NCBI GenBank assembly: GCA_030378125.1
Contig: JAUCGN010000012.1
Location: 1 to 18,309, forward strand
Source: Thiotrichales bacterium HSG1
GTDB lineage: Bacteria; Pseudomonadota; Gammaproteobacteria; Beggiatoales; Beggiatoaceae
Reading direction: 5' to 3'
Length of the DNA stretch: 18,309 nucleotides
This document shows positions 1 to 7,923 of this stretch, one piece after another. A program made the translations under genes and the position numbers. Each line of letters begins with the position of its first letter. Position 1 is the first letter of the stretch. The notes beneath the pieces were generated by a model. That model did no database searches. It was not told the DNA's origin and was given only the letters and a program-made list of their open reading frames with translations.

Positions 1-2
1 TA

Positions 3-1142
3 GTAGTAAGTGCTGTCACCTTACCCATTTTAGGTGTAATGAGTGCATTGGCAACCTTAAATGCTGGTTTTGGTTATCAAATGCGTATAACTGCTCCTTT
101 GAGTATGCTGAATTTCCTAACAATTGCTTCCAAAAGTGGCGTTCTCATCAAAGATGGACGTTCTTTGGAATTATTGAGTCAAGTCGATACTGTTGTTTTT
201 GACAAAACTGGAACGCTTACCGAGGAACAACCCCATGTGGGAAAAGTTCATTGTTGTATTGATATTGAGGAAAATGAATTATTAACCTATGCTGCCGCTG
301 CCGAATATAAACAAACTCATCCAATTGCTTTAGCTATTTTATCCGAAACTAAACAACGCAAGTTGAATATTACCTCGGTAACACAAGCAAAATATGAAGT
401 AGGTTATGGCATCAAAGTTCTTGTTAAAGCGAAAATTATTCGAGTTGGTAGTATACGTTTTATGAAAATGGAAGGTATCCCGATTCCGCTAGAAATGAAG
501 GCCTTACAGGAAGAAACACACGAACAAGGTCATTCATTGGTCTTTGTCGCACTTAATGACCAATTAGCCGGAGCGATTGAACTCTATCCTACTATTCGCC
601 CCGAAGCTAAACAAATTATTGCCCAGTTAAAACAACGTGGATTATCTATGTATATCATCTCTGGTGATCATGAACAACCAACTCAAAAATTAGCTCAAAA
701 ACTGGGAATAGATAATTATTTTGCCGAAACTTTACCAGAGGATAAAGCTAATTTAATCGAGCAATTGCAGCAAGAAGGAAAAGTGGTTTGTTTTGTAGGT
801 GATGGCATTAATGATTCTATTGCTTTAAAGAAATCCCAAGTTTCTATTTCACTTCGAGGAGCTTCTACAGTAGCCACAGATACAGCTGCTATTATTTTAA
901 TGGATAGCCACCTAAACCAACTTGACCATTTGTTTGATATTGCTCAAGAATTTAAAATTAATATGCGAAATAATTTAAATCTATCAATTATTCCCGGTTT
1001 TATATGCTTAGGTGGAGTTTTTTTTCTAAATTTTGGTATTGTGACTACAATCCTTTTATATGATGCAGGTTTGTTGGTTGGTGTATGGAATGCAATGTCA
1101 CTCACACCGGCGGTTAGGTATTCAGATGTGCCCCGACAATAA
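3..1142 (+). CDS. Heavy-metal translocating P-type ATPase, C-terminal part (5' truncated by window edge)
   Basis: The frame is open to the window edge, so the ATG at 39 is internal and this is the C-terminal half of a P1B-like ATPase, an inner-membrane pump that moves a metal ion using ATP. Counting from the codon at 39, the phosphorylation motif DKTGTLT starts at D55, the nucleotide-domain HP dipeptide is H94-P95, SGD is at about 208-210, and the hinge motif GDGIND is at 254-259. Two C-terminal membrane segments follow at about 314-351. The metal-site helix before DKTGT would normally carry CPC or a variant. Here the aligned stretch reads about FGYQMRITAP with no cysteine, so the transported metal cannot be assigned. 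After a normal-looking final helix the last 14 residues (SLTPAVRYSDVPRQ) do not resemble the usual short tail. The 3' end may have been altered by the rearrangement that left the IS remnant downstream. Confidence 0.9.
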   Translation, partial: VVSAVTLPILGVMSALATLNAGFGYQMRITAPLSMLNFLTIASKSGVLIKDGRSLELLSQVDTVVFDKTGTLTEEQPHVGKVHCCIDIEENELLTYAAAAEYKQTHPIALAILSETKQRKLNITSVTQAKYEVGYGIKVLVKAKIIRVGSIRFMKMEGIPIPLEMKALQEETHEQGHSLVFVALNDQLAGAIELYPTIRPEAKQIIAQLKQRGLSMYIISGDHEQPTQKLAQKLGIDNYFAETLPEDKANLIEQLQQEGKVVCFVGDGINDSIALKKSQVSISLRGASTVATDTAAIILMDSHLNQLDHLFDIAQEFKINMRNNLNLSIIPGFICLGGVFFLNFGIVTTILLYDAGLLVGVWNAMSLTPAVRYSDVPRQ

Positions 1143-1324
1143 CTCGTAGGTGGTGGACAATATGGTATGGTTCCTTTTTCTCGATCCTACGGAGATTTTA
1201 TAAATGAAGCAGGATTACCCGGTCAAAATTCATCAACTCCATCAGAAAAGGTACTCGAGAACCATTATAGCAATACTCCATGATATGGTATACTAAGATA
1301 AAGAATAATATTAGAGGTATAAAA
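1143..1324 (+). other. Coding-like stretch continuing in frame past the P-type ATPase stop
   Basis: After the TAA at 1140-1142 the same frame stays open to a TGA at 1281-1283. It encodes a plausible-looking peptide rich in G, S and P (it contains GQYGMVPFSRSYGDF). There is no start codon with a ribosome site, so this looks like a broken-off end of a gene, either the former tail of the ATPase or a piece of another gene. I do not recognise it. The bases from 1284 to 1324 are AT-rich leader for the IS remnant. Confidence 0.25.
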
Positions 1325-1990
1325 ATGGCAAAAGCATATTCAATAGATTTACGGCAAAATAGAAAGTTATGAAAGAAGGTTCAATGAGAAAATTAGCGAA
1401 ACGTTTTAAGGTACCAGGAAAATTTGTATTTACATTAATAAAGCAATTTAATGAAATAGGAAGTATAAAAGGTATTGCAATAATGGTCGTAAACCAGCAA
1501 CAAATGCTGAAAGTGAAGACTTTATACGAGAATTATTAGAAGAGCATTTAATTGTGAAAGAAATATGTGTTGAATATAATAATAAATTCGAACAGACAGT
1601 GACACGTTCAACAATTGATAGGACATTGAAAAGGATGAATATAACCCGTAAACATTATTTGACGGAAGAAAAAATACCTTAGAAAGCAAAACTAACTTTT
1701 TATCAAAACGATATAATTTTATTTGAGCCAGAACAATTTTATTAACGAAATGGGTGTAAATGCAAATATAATGATATGCACGTTCAGAAAAAGGTACACG
1801 AGCAAGATGTGAAAACCCTATTAAACCCGTAGCTAGAATTAGCACTGTTGGTGCTTTGGGAATTAATGGTGGCTGAAATGTGTTATCAAGGAACTATGAA
1901 CGCTATTGTATTTAGGACATTTATTGAACATATTTTAGTTCCAGTTTTGCGTCCTAACAATGTCGTTATTTTAGATAATGCTACAGTATA
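1325..1990 (+). pseudogene. IS630-family transposase remnant, frameshifted and 3'-truncated
   Basis: Reading across frames gives a recognisable IS630-type transposase. It begins MAKAYSIDLRQ at 1325, and the helix-turn-helix part (EGSMRKLAKRFKV) resumes in another frame near 1375. Then come NGRKPATNAESEDFIRELL, an RSTIDRTLKRMNIT segment, the catalytic-core piece YARSEKGTRARCE near 1775, VARISTVGALGING near 1825, and finally RPNNVVILDNATV ending near 1990. The last block carries the second acidic residue of the DDE triad. Several frameshifts and stops (for example TGA at 1369 and TAG at 1680) break it, and the region with the final glutamate is missing. It cannot make transposase. I could not define terminal inverted repeats. 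Family assignment rests on these motifs and the order in which they occur. Confidence 0.82.
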
Positions 1991-2112
1991 GGTGTTCGGG
2001 ATAATTTTAAATATTTGATTTAACTATATTTAATGTAGGGTGCATAAACGATAGTGTCATGCACTAGATGGATGGAGACAGTGTATGATGCTTTGCTTAT
2101 ACAGCTTACGAG

Positions 2113-2886
2113 TTATTTAATATTCACAACACCTCTACATTTTGGAAAATTAGAGCAACCCCAAAATTTTTTTCCTATATTTTGACCTTTTTTTACTTCT
2201 CTCATAACCATTTTATTACCACATTTGGGACAAATCTGAACTTTTTCAGCAACAATACTTTTAACATGCTTTACATGTTCTCTGTTGGTTTTAAATGAAG
2301 GAGTTAATCTTCCTGTTTTAATTTTGCTTATAACTTCTTGAACTTCAGATAAGGATAAGACTGGCTGTTTTTTTGACTTAATAAAATTTATATAACCTCT
2401 TCCATAAGTTACATTTTCTGGCATTTCAGTTTTAAATGTGCTATTGCCGATGAATACAATAACTGAAAAAATTTTCTCTTCGCTTAAACCTAATAATGAT
2501 TCAAGTGTTTTTGTATGTTTATAATTTTGGTGAAGTGGATTTTGAAATTTATTTGAATGATTGTAAATTTTTTGAGTCCATATTTTTTGATTTGAACTAC
2601 CAAATATCCAACCTTTCATATTCTTTGTTTCTACAACAAAAACACCATACTTTGAAACAATAATATGATCTATTTGAGTGCTACCATCTTCAGTTGGTAA
2701 CGTAACATTTTTTATGAGATGATATTGATTTTTATCAAGAAATAACTTAGCACTTAGATTAACAATAAATTCTCCGAAAATACCTTTAAACCATGAAGAT
2801 TTTAAAGTATATTTTAAAAATATGATTAAAATAAAAAAAGGTATTAAATACCAAAGTATTCCGTATATTTGATCAAAGATTAGCAT
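2113..2886 (-). CDS. Membrane-anchored NERD-domain protein with topoisomerase-type zinc finger
   Basis: This 257-residue protein begins with one hydrophobic segment (about 8-26). A NERD (nuclease-related) domain follows at about 34-150. It has the pattern GEF with E39, QIDHIIV with D73, and VETKN with E86 and K88, which match the catalytic-type acidic and lysine positions of restriction-endonuclease-like folds. The C-terminus (about 217-254) is a four-cysteine zinc ribbon, C219-x2-C222 ... C244-x5-C250 with the FWGCSNFPKC signature found at the end of type IA topoisomerases. That combination is known in many bacterial NERD proteins and suggests nucleic-acid binding at the inner face of the membrane. 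The biological role is not established. The gene stands alone, read opposite to its neighbours, between the IS remnant and the mtnP-like gene. No strong ribosome site is seen before its ATG. Confidence 0.85.
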   Translation of the reverse strand: MLIFDQIYGILWYLIPFFILIIFLKYTLKSSWFKGIFGEFIVNLSAKLFLDKNQYHLIKNVTLPTEDGSTQIDHIIVSKYGVFVVETKNMKGWIFGSSNQKIWTQKIYNHSNKFQNPLHQNYKHTKTLESLLGLSEEKIFSVIVFIGNSTFKTEMPENVTYGRGYINFIKSKKQPVLSLSEVQEVISKIKTGRLTPSFKTNREHVKHVKSIVAEKVQICPKCGNKMVMREVKKGQNIGKKFWGCSNFPKCRGVVNIK

Positions 2887-3429
2887 AAAGTTTATTGTAT
2901 ATTTTCCTAAATTTATTGATTCATTATAATACTAAATAACACAAAAATATACATCAGAATAAGAAATAAATTGGTTTTCATCCTGCTAATTCTATAATCC
3001 CAAAAATCCTGATTCTGACATTTTGAACATGATTTAACGGATTAAAGGATAAAACATGATTAAAAAACCTGGTAGTCCTGAACAAAGTAGTGTTGTATAA
3101 AAAGTTTAAAAATATTAAGGAAAAAATTTCTTTGGCAGGTATTGCAAGAGTTGGATGTTATTTTTCCTAGCAAATGTCACAAATTTAATGGAAAAGAAAC
3201 TGATAAAATAAAGAATTTTATTTACCATTATTTTAACACACAATTAATTGATATATATAAACTTATTTTTATATGAAGTACTTGTTCATGTAGTCAATTA
3301 CTGGACTTAAACAGCTTAAAAGGTTTATAATAACTATTGATTATTGTACTTTACTCAAAGTATTTGTTGAAAACCAAATTATAATACAAGTATATTTTTC
3401 AACTATTTACATATGTTTGGAACTGAGAT
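2887..3429. other. Gene-poor AT-rich spacer with a short repeat-like segment and a possible IS trace
   Basis: No ORF with credible start signals is present. At about 2981-3060 there is a run of 'atcctg'-type units (CATCCTGCTAATTC ... AATCCTGATTCTGAC ... GGATTAAAGGAT). This style of short interspersed repeat is common between genes of several bacterial groups; its identity here is from memory. At about 3103-3152 one frame reads KFKNIKEKISLAGIARV, which resembles the helix region of IS1-type transposases, but it ends at once in a stop. Both are weak traces. The rest, to 3429, is AT-rich leader of the downstream gene. Confidence 0.35.
3380..3385 (+). promoter_or_regulatory. Candidate -10 box for the thioinosine phosphorylase gene
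   Basis: A perfect TATAAT lies 45 bases before the ATG at 3430. No good -35 box is placed 16-18 bases upstream, so this is a plausible but unproven sigma-70-type promoter. Confidence 0.35.
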
Positions 3430-4161
3430 ATGATTGAACTAGCAGTTATTGGTGGTAGCGGTTTGACCGAACTGGAGGGTTTAAAAGTTACTAATCAACA
3501 AGTATTAGAAACTCCTTATGGTAAAATGTCTAGCCCTATTACTCATGGTATTTATGGTGGTAAACCAATAGTATTTTTAGCTCGTCATGGAATCCAACAT
3601 ACTATTCCACCTCATAAAATTAATTATCGAGCCAATTTGTGGGCATTGAAACACATAGGTGTAAAAAATATACTTGCTGTTGCAGCTGTTGGTGGTATTG
3701 AACCAGATTTACAACCGGGTGATTTGGTGATTCCACATCAAATTATTGATTATACCTGGGGTCGAGAACATACTTTTTTTGATGAAAAATTAACCCATGT
3801 TACCCATATTGATTTTACTTATCCATATTGTGAAGAACTAAGAAATAAATTATTATTAGCATCTCAAAATGTTGATTTTAAAGTGTTTTTTCAGGGTATA
3901 TATGGAGTTACTCAAGGTCCACGATTAGAAACTGCGGCTGAAATTAATCGAATGGAACAAGATGGCTGTGATATTGTGGGTATGACTGGAATGCCAGAAG
4001 CAGCTTTAGCTAGAGAATTAGAATTGTGCTATGCAACATGTGCAGTAGTAGCTAATGAGGCTGCTGGACGTAATAATGAGCAAATATCTATGGCGGAAAT
4101 TGAAGAAAATTTAATTGATGGGATTGATTATGTACGCCAGTTATTGGTAAAAATAATGTAA
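3430..4161 (+). CDS. S-methyl-5'-thioinosine phosphorylase (MTAP/PNP family)
   Basis: This is a complete 243-residue member of the purine nucleoside phosphorylase / MTA phosphorylase family. It contains the phosphate loop GGSG (8-11), ARHG (51-54), TQGPRLETAAE (161-171) and GMTGMPEAALARE (184-196). In methylthioadenosine phosphorylases the base-binding residue near the end is Asp; here the matching segment is VVANEAAG with Asn209. Asn at this place is typical of 6-oxopurine-specific enzymes and of the gammaproteobacterial methylthioinosine phosphorylases described from Pseudomonas. I therefore infer phosphorolysis of 5'-methylthioinosine (made by deamination of MTA) to hypoxanthine and methylthioribose-1-phosphate, recycling the by-product of polyamine synthesis. 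The ATG at 3430 has GGA eight bases upstream. A role as an ordinary MTA phosphorylase is the main alternative. Confidence 0.9.
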   Translation: MIELAVIGGSGLTELEGLKVTNQQVLETPYGKMSSPITHGIYGGKPIVFLARHGIQHTIPPHKINYRANLWALKHIGVKNILAVAAVGGIEPDLQPGDLVIPHQIIDYTWGREHTFFDEKLTHVTHIDFTYPYCEELRNKLLLASQNVDFKVFFQGIYGVTQGPRLETAAEINRMEQDGCDIVGMTGMPEAALARELELCYATCAVVANEAAGRNNEQISMAEIEENLIDGIDYVRQLLVKIM

Positions 4162-4318
4162 AAATTCAAGATAGTCACTAAATATATAATAGTGATAATT
4201 CCAAAAAACCTTTATAGGTTTCAAAAAAAAGGAGAGTTTGTCACTACTTATTTTGGGACTACCTAAATTTGTACTAACCTTTGTTATAACTAATAATTTC
4301 AAATTAAACAGGAAAAAT
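4162..4318. other. Spacer between mtnP-like gene and thiG with two small hairpins
   Basis: It holds a 6-bp stem, TCACTA at 4175-4180 with TAGTGA at 4190-4195, and a 5-bp stem, AAACC at 4206-4210 with GGTTT at 4217-4221. The T-run of a classical terminator is missing on the + strand. No thiS gene fits in this gap, although thiS often precedes thiG. Confidence 0.4.
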
Positions 4319-5116
4319 ATGTCAGAACATAATTTTACCGACAAACCTTTAACAATCGCTGGTAAAGATTATAAATCACGTTTATTGGTTGGGACTGGTA
4401 AATATAGAGATTTAGAAGAGACTAAACTTGCTATTGAAGCTAGTGAGGCAGAAATAGTTACAGTAGCTATTCGTAGAACCAACATTGGTCAAGACCCAGA
4501 AAAACCCAACTTATTGGACGTAATTTCTCCAGATAAATATACCATTTTACCTAATACTGCCGGCTGTTATACAACCACTGATGCAGTGCGAACCTGTAGA
4601 TTAGCACGAGAATTGCTTGATGGTCATACATTAGTTAAATTGGAAGTTTTGGGTGATGAAAAAACTTTATTTCCAGACATCACAGCAACTATAGAAGCTG
4701 CAGAAATCCTAGTTAAAGACGGTTTTCAAGTAATGGTTTATACCAATGATGACCCGATCATAGCTAAACGTTTGGAAGAATTAGGTTGTGTAGCAGTTAT
4801 GCCACTGGCCGCTCCTATTGGTTCTGGTTTAGGGATTCGTAATCCGTTCAATATTTTGAACATTATAGAAAATGCCCATGTACCAATTTTGGTAGATGCT
4901 GGAGTTGGGACTGCTTCAGATGCTGCGGTGGCAATGGAACTTGGTTGTGATGGAGTATTAATGAACACCGCAATTGCTGCTGCTAAACAACCTTTGTTGA
5001 TGGCTTCTGCGATGAAAAAAGCTATTGAGGCTGGGAGAGAGGCATATTTAGCCGGTCGAATGCCACGCAAAAGTTATGGCAGCGCTTCATCACCGTTACA
5101 AGGCTTATTTTTTTAG
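4319..5116 (+). CDS. thiG: Thiazole synthase
   Basis: ThiG makes the thiazole phosphate ring of thiamine from 1-deoxy-xylulose-5-phosphate, dehydroglycine and the sulfur carried by ThiS thiocarboxylate. From the ATG at 4319 the protein is 265 residues, normal for the family. The Schiff-base lysine lies in LVKLEVLGD (K107). The conserved blocks VGTGKY (24-29), ILPNTAGC (76-83), [12 protein letters not shown] (152-163) and [12 protein letters not shown] (192-203) and the C-terminal SASSPLQG are all present. I chose 4319 because it has AGGA a few bases upstream and gives the family's usual N-terminus. A TTG at 4238 in the same frame would add 27 unconserved hydrophobic residues. The enzyme shares its substrate with the isoprenoid pathway whose second enzyme, Dxr, is encoded downstream at 6659. 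Confidence 0.95.
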   Translation: MSEHNFTDKPLTIAGKDYKSRLLVGTGKYRDLEETKLAIEASEAEIVTVAIRRTNIGQDPEKPNLLDVISPDKYTILPNTAGCYTTTDAVRTCRLARELLDGHTLVKLEVLGDEKTLFPDITATIEAAEILVKDGFQVMVYTNDDPIIAKRLEELGCVAVMPLAAPIGSGLGIRNPFNILNIIENAHVPILVDAGVGTASDAAVAMELGCDGVLMNTAIAAAKQPLLMASAMKKAIEAGREAYLAGRMPRKSYGSASSPLQGLFF

Positions 5117-5141
5117 TTTGGTTTACGTTGAGAATGATTAT

Positions 5142-5741
5142 ATGGATAGCCATTGGCTTTTGTTAAATAGTATTCACTTGTTGAATGATTTTTGTGCTGA
5201 AATGAAAAGTTTTTCTTATGAAAGATTGACTTTTTTGAAGCTAAAAGAATTACATTTGCAAGTTGATACTAAGTTACAGGAGTTAGCAATGGGTGTTACA
5301 TCAGATGAAAACTATCATACATTACATAAACAACTGTTATCTGGACAAAGGTTACATCAATTATTAAGTATTCATTTTAGGAAAGTTCATATTGTCTATG
5401 AAATAACTAATAGAACTAAGGTAAGCTCACCCCCAGTATTGTTAGAAACAATTGAATTAAATTCTTCGACTAACACCTGTGATTTACGCAATGCAAATTT
5501 TTTAGGTGCTAGATTACGCAGAGCTTTAAACGTTGCATTACAGGGACATACTTGTATATTATGGTTACATACTGATGATGATATTGAACATTTACAAAAG
5601 TTATGGCAACGTGGTCGAGTAACTAAATTGTTAGAAGAACATCAAATTAATTATAATAATGATTTTGCAGCGAAAATGATTAAATTATGGCAGGATCGTT
5701 CTCCTGAGGAAGGGGAAGGTATTGTTATTACAATTGAGTGA
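5142..5741 (+). CDS. Uncharacterised protein between thiG and trmB
   Basis: I do not recognise this protein. From the ATG at 5142 it has 199 residues, no signal peptide and no membrane segment, so it is probably cytoplasmic. It is leucine-rich and looks alpha-helical. The N-terminal part (about 1-85) is hydrophilic helix, and a more conserved-looking stretch, LGARLRRALNVALQGHTC, lies at about 121-138. It ends with an acidic tail. An upstream in-frame ATG at 5076 would overlap thiG by 41 bases. I prefer 5142, which leaves 25 bases after thiG and has GAGA about nine bases before it. It ends eight bases before the trmB ATG, so it is almost certainly co-transcribed with thiG and trmB. Confidence 0.65.
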   Translation: MDSHWLLLNSIHLLNDFCAEMKSFSYERLTFLKLKELHLQVDTKLQELAMGVTSDENYHTLHKQLLSGQRLHQLLSIHFRKVHIVYEITNRTKVSSPPVLLETIELNSSTNTCDLRNANFLGARLRRALNVALQGHTCILWLHTDDDIEHLQKLWQRGRVTKLLEEHQINYNNDFAAKMIKLWQDRSPEEGEGIVITIE

Positions 5742-5749
5742 GTTGATAA

Positions 5750-6403
5750 ATGTCTATTCGTAGCTTTGTCCAACGTGGAAGGATTACTAGTTCTCAACGT
5801 AAGGCAATAAAAAAATTATGGCCATATTATGGGGTTGAGTTAACGAGTGAATTGGATTTAAATACTTTATTTGGTCGTTCAAACAATAAACATTTAGAAA
5901 TTGGCTTTGGTAATGGAGATGCTCTTATTGCTATGGCAAAATCTCATCCTGAATATGACTACATAGGTGTTGATGTTTACACACCCGGGGTTGGGAAGGT
6001 ATTGATTAATATTGAAACCTCTCAATTAACTAATGTCAAAATAATGCAAGCTGATGCGGTAGAAATTTTAAATAATAACCTATTGTCATCTTGTTTAGAT
6101 GCTGTTTATATATTTTTCCCCGATCCTTGGCCAAAAAGATGTCATCATAAACGGCGTTTAATCCAGACTAATTTTATTAATTTATTAGCTAAATGTATAA
6201 AGTCAAATGGTAAATTACATTTAGCAACCGATTGGGAACATTATGCTCAACATATGTTGAGTGTTTTAGAAGCTAGTCCTAAGTTTATTAATCACACCAA
6301 TGGTTTTTCTCAGCGTCCCTTAGAACGTCCAGTAACCAAATTTGAGAAACGTGGTTTGCGTATGGGACATGGAGTTTGGGATTTAATGTATAGACGCTGT
6401 TAG
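5750..6403 (+). CDS. trmB: tRNA (guanine-N7-)-methyltransferase
   Basis: TrmB uses S-adenosylmethionine to methylate G46 in the variable loop of tRNAs. The 217-residue protein has the Rossmann SAM loop LEIGFGNGD (49-57), the following acidic position in GVDVYTPGVGK (73-83; family members usually have Glu in this acidic position), and the hallmark FPDPWPKRCHHKRRL (123-137). The C-terminal tRNA/guanine-binding motif is TKFEKRG (196-202). The usual PWPKKRHHKRR carries a Cys here, a small departure. Length and motif order are normal, so the enzyme should be active. It is the last gene of the thiG cluster; trmB next to thiG is a familiar gammaproteobacterial arrangement. Confidence 0.95.
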   Translation: MSIRSFVQRGRITSSQRKAIKKLWPYYGVELTSELDLNTLFGRSNNKHLEIGFGNGDALIAMAKSHPEYDYIGVDVYTPGVGKVLINIETSQLTNVKIMQADAVEILNNNLLSSCLDAVYIFFPDPWPKRCHHKRRLIQTNFINLLAKCIKSNGKLHLATDWEHYAQHMLSVLEASPKFINHTNGFSQRPLERPVTKFEKRGLRMGHGVWDLMYRRC

Positions 6404-6404
6404 T

Positions 6405-6613
6405 CCAAAATTTGGTAATTGCTTACCTTTCAATAGGTTGATGTCTAAATATTGGAATCCAAACTTTAGTTTGGCAGTACTCAAGATAAATCTTGAACTC
6501 CAAGTATCATTACTTGAATTAAGTAATTTATTTAACGCACTATACTTCTAAGTTCCATAGGTTTTACCTATAGCTATTCAATTTCACCCATTCGGGATTA
6601 ATTATGAATTAAT
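6405..6613. repeat. Cluster of short perfect hairpins between trmB and dxr
   Basis: Within about 210 bases there are repeated perfect inverted repeats with very short loops. They are GGTAA/TTACC (6414-6427), CCAAAC/GTTTGG (6459-6474), TCAAGA/TCTTGA (6481-6496), CAAGTA/TACTTG (6501-6516) with an overlapping alternative TTACTT/AAGTAA (6510-6526), ATAGGT/ACCTAT (6557-6571) and ATTAATT/AATTAAT (6597-6613). Loops are 3-5 bases. No ORF fills the gap. CCAAAC-TTTA-GTTTGG followed by the TCAAGA hairpin looks like a dispersed palindromic repeat. The first hairpins could also end the trmB transcript. Confidence 0.6.
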
Positions 6614-6625
6614 AAACAAATTAAG

Positions 6626-6631
6626 TATAAT
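6626..6631 (+). promoter_or_regulatory. Candidate -10 box for dxr
   Basis: A perfect TATAAT lies 33 bases before the dxr start. The position 17 bases upstream (6603-6608, TATGAA) is a poor -35, so this is only a candidate. Confidence 0.35.
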
Positions 6632-6658
6632 AAAACCTTAAAATCAGGAACAATAATT

Positions 6659-7831
6659 TTGAAAAAGATAACTATATTAGGAGCTACTGGTACTATTGGT
6701 ATCAATACCTTGGATGTTATAAAGTTATATAAAAACAATTTTGAAGTTACTGCTTTAACAGCCAATAAAAATATAGATAGATTAGAAAAACTGTGTTTAG
6801 AATGGTTGCCTAAATATGCAGTTATGGCAGATGCAGATGCTGCGGAACAACTTGAACAACGCTTAAAAAATTATCCAATCATAGTTTTAAGTGGAACTGA
6901 AGGACTTAGCAAAGTAGCTAGTTTAGAAGAAGTAAATATGGTTATGGCTGGTATAGTTGGAGGTGCTGGTTTAATACCAACTTTAGCAGCAGCACAAGCT
7001 GGTAAACGAGTTTTATTGGCTAACAAAGAAGCCTTAGTTATGTCGGGTCAATTGTTTATGGATGCTATCTACCAAAATAATGCTGAACTATTGCCAATCG
7101 ATAGTGAACATAACGCAATTTTCCAGTGTTTGCCCGGTTCTGAACAAGCTGGAATTCAAAAAAATGGGGTGAGCAAAATTTTATTAACTGCTTCTGGTGG
7201 GCCATTTCGTACTTTTTCTATTGAGCAATTACAAAATGTAACCCCAGAGCAGGCTTGTAACCACCCAAACTGGAATATGGGACAAAAAATCTCAGTAGAT
7301 TCAGCTACCATGATGAATAAAGGTTTAGAAGTTATCGAAGCTTGTTGGTTATTCAATTCACAACCACAAGATATTGAAGTGGTTTTGCATCCACAGAGCA
7401 TAATTCATTCTTTGGTTGAATATGTTGATGGTTCACTTTTAGCACAACTGGGTAATCCAGATATGCGTACTCCGATTGCTTATGCTTTGGGTTGGCCTGA
7501 TAGAATTAAATCTGGAGTTAAACGCTTAAATTTGATTGAGATAGCCAGATTAGATTTTGAAGTTATGGATTTTAAACGTTTTCCTTGTTTACAATTAGCT
7601 TATGATGCTATGCAAATTGGTGGGACTAGTACGGTAATTTTGAATGCAGCCAATGAAATTGCGGTACAGGCTTTTTTACAAAAAAAGTTGAAGTTTACTG
7701 AAATAGCTAAAGTAATTGAAACTACCTTGTCTCATTTAACCAGTAAAAATGCTGATTCTTTAGATATTATACTTGAAGAAGATGCTAAAGCTCGTGATTT
7801 TTCTAGTAATTTTATATTAGAAATAGGATAG
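6659..7831 (+). CDS. dxr: 1-deoxy-D-xylulose 5-phosphate reductoisomerase
   Basis: Dxr is the NADPH-dependent second enzyme of the methylerythritol phosphate pathway to isopentenyl diphosphate. The 390-residue protein has the NADPH loop GATGTIG (8-14; usually GATGSIG) and NKEALV (122-127). The metal and substrate motif DSEHNAIFQ (148-156) supplies D148 and E150. ASGGPF (178-183) and HPNWNMGQKISVDSAT then MMNKGLE (202-224) complete the active site, with E224 as the third metal ligand. The C-terminal helical domain is intact, as shown by the LNAANEIAV block (328-336). The start is TTG at 6659, supported by AGGAA about eight bases upstream and by the correct N-terminus MKKITILGATG. The gene is complete and probably transcribed on its own, ended by the hairpin at 7857-7891. 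Confidence 0.96.
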   Translation: MKKITILGATGTIGINTLDVIKLYKNNFEVTALTANKNIDRLEKLCLEWLPKYAVMADADAAEQLEQRLKNYPIIVLSGTEGLSKVASLEEVNMVMAGIVGGAGLIPTLAAAQAGKRVLLANKEALVMSGQLFMDAIYQNNAELLPIDSEHNAIFQCLPGSEQAGIQKNGVSKILLTASGGPFRTFSIEQLQNVTPEQACNHPNWNMGQKISVDSATMMNKGLEVIEACWLFNSQPQDIEVVLHPQSIIHSLVEYVDGSLLAQLGNPDMRTPIAYALGWPDRIKSGVKRLNLIEIARLDFEVMDFKRFPCLQLAYDAMQIGGTSTVILNAANEIAVQAFLQKKLKFTEIAKVIETTLSHLTSKNADSLDIILEEDAKARDFSSNFILEIG

Positions 7832-7856
7832 TTTGAGAACTAGATAATTAGCTTTT

Positions 7857-7891
7857 AAGACCTGCCAGGTTTTTAAAACTTGATAGGTCTT
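7857..7891. terminator. Strong bidirectional terminator-like hairpin after dxr
   Basis: Two 17-base arms, AAGACCTGCCAGGTTTT (7857-7873) and AAAACTTGATAGGTCTT (7875-7891), pair with one mismatch and two G-T wobbles. The tip is A/T and T-runs flank both ends. It sits between convergent dxr and the lipoprotein gene, where a shared terminator is expected. The 'GACCTGCCAGGTTTT' style also looks like a dispersed palindromic repeat. Confidence 0.7.
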
Positions 7892-7923
7892 TTGGACAGA
7901 ATGTTTATCTGAAAAACTATATG

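Noticed and set aside
1522..1845. 107-codon ORF on the minus strand
   Set aside because: It lies antisense to the transposase remnant, whose motifs are clear on the plus strand; no ribosome site or recognisable domain.
3103..3276. Possible IS1-type transposase fragment and an overlapping open frame of about 58 codons
   Set aside because: Only about 17 residues (KFKNIKEKISLAGIARV) resemble IS1-type transposases before a stop, and the overlapping frame has no start signal. Mentioned in the spacer entry but not called a gene.
4238..4318. TTG start giving ThiG 27 extra residues
   Set aside because: GGAG is only three bases from the TTG and the added residues are not part of the ThiG family; the ATG at 4319 fits better.
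4738..5070. ORFs antisense to thiG, and similar antisense ORFs within dxr, the TRAP-ABC gene and the two ATPase genes
   Set aside because: They mirror strongly coding opposite frames and have no domains or start signals of their own.
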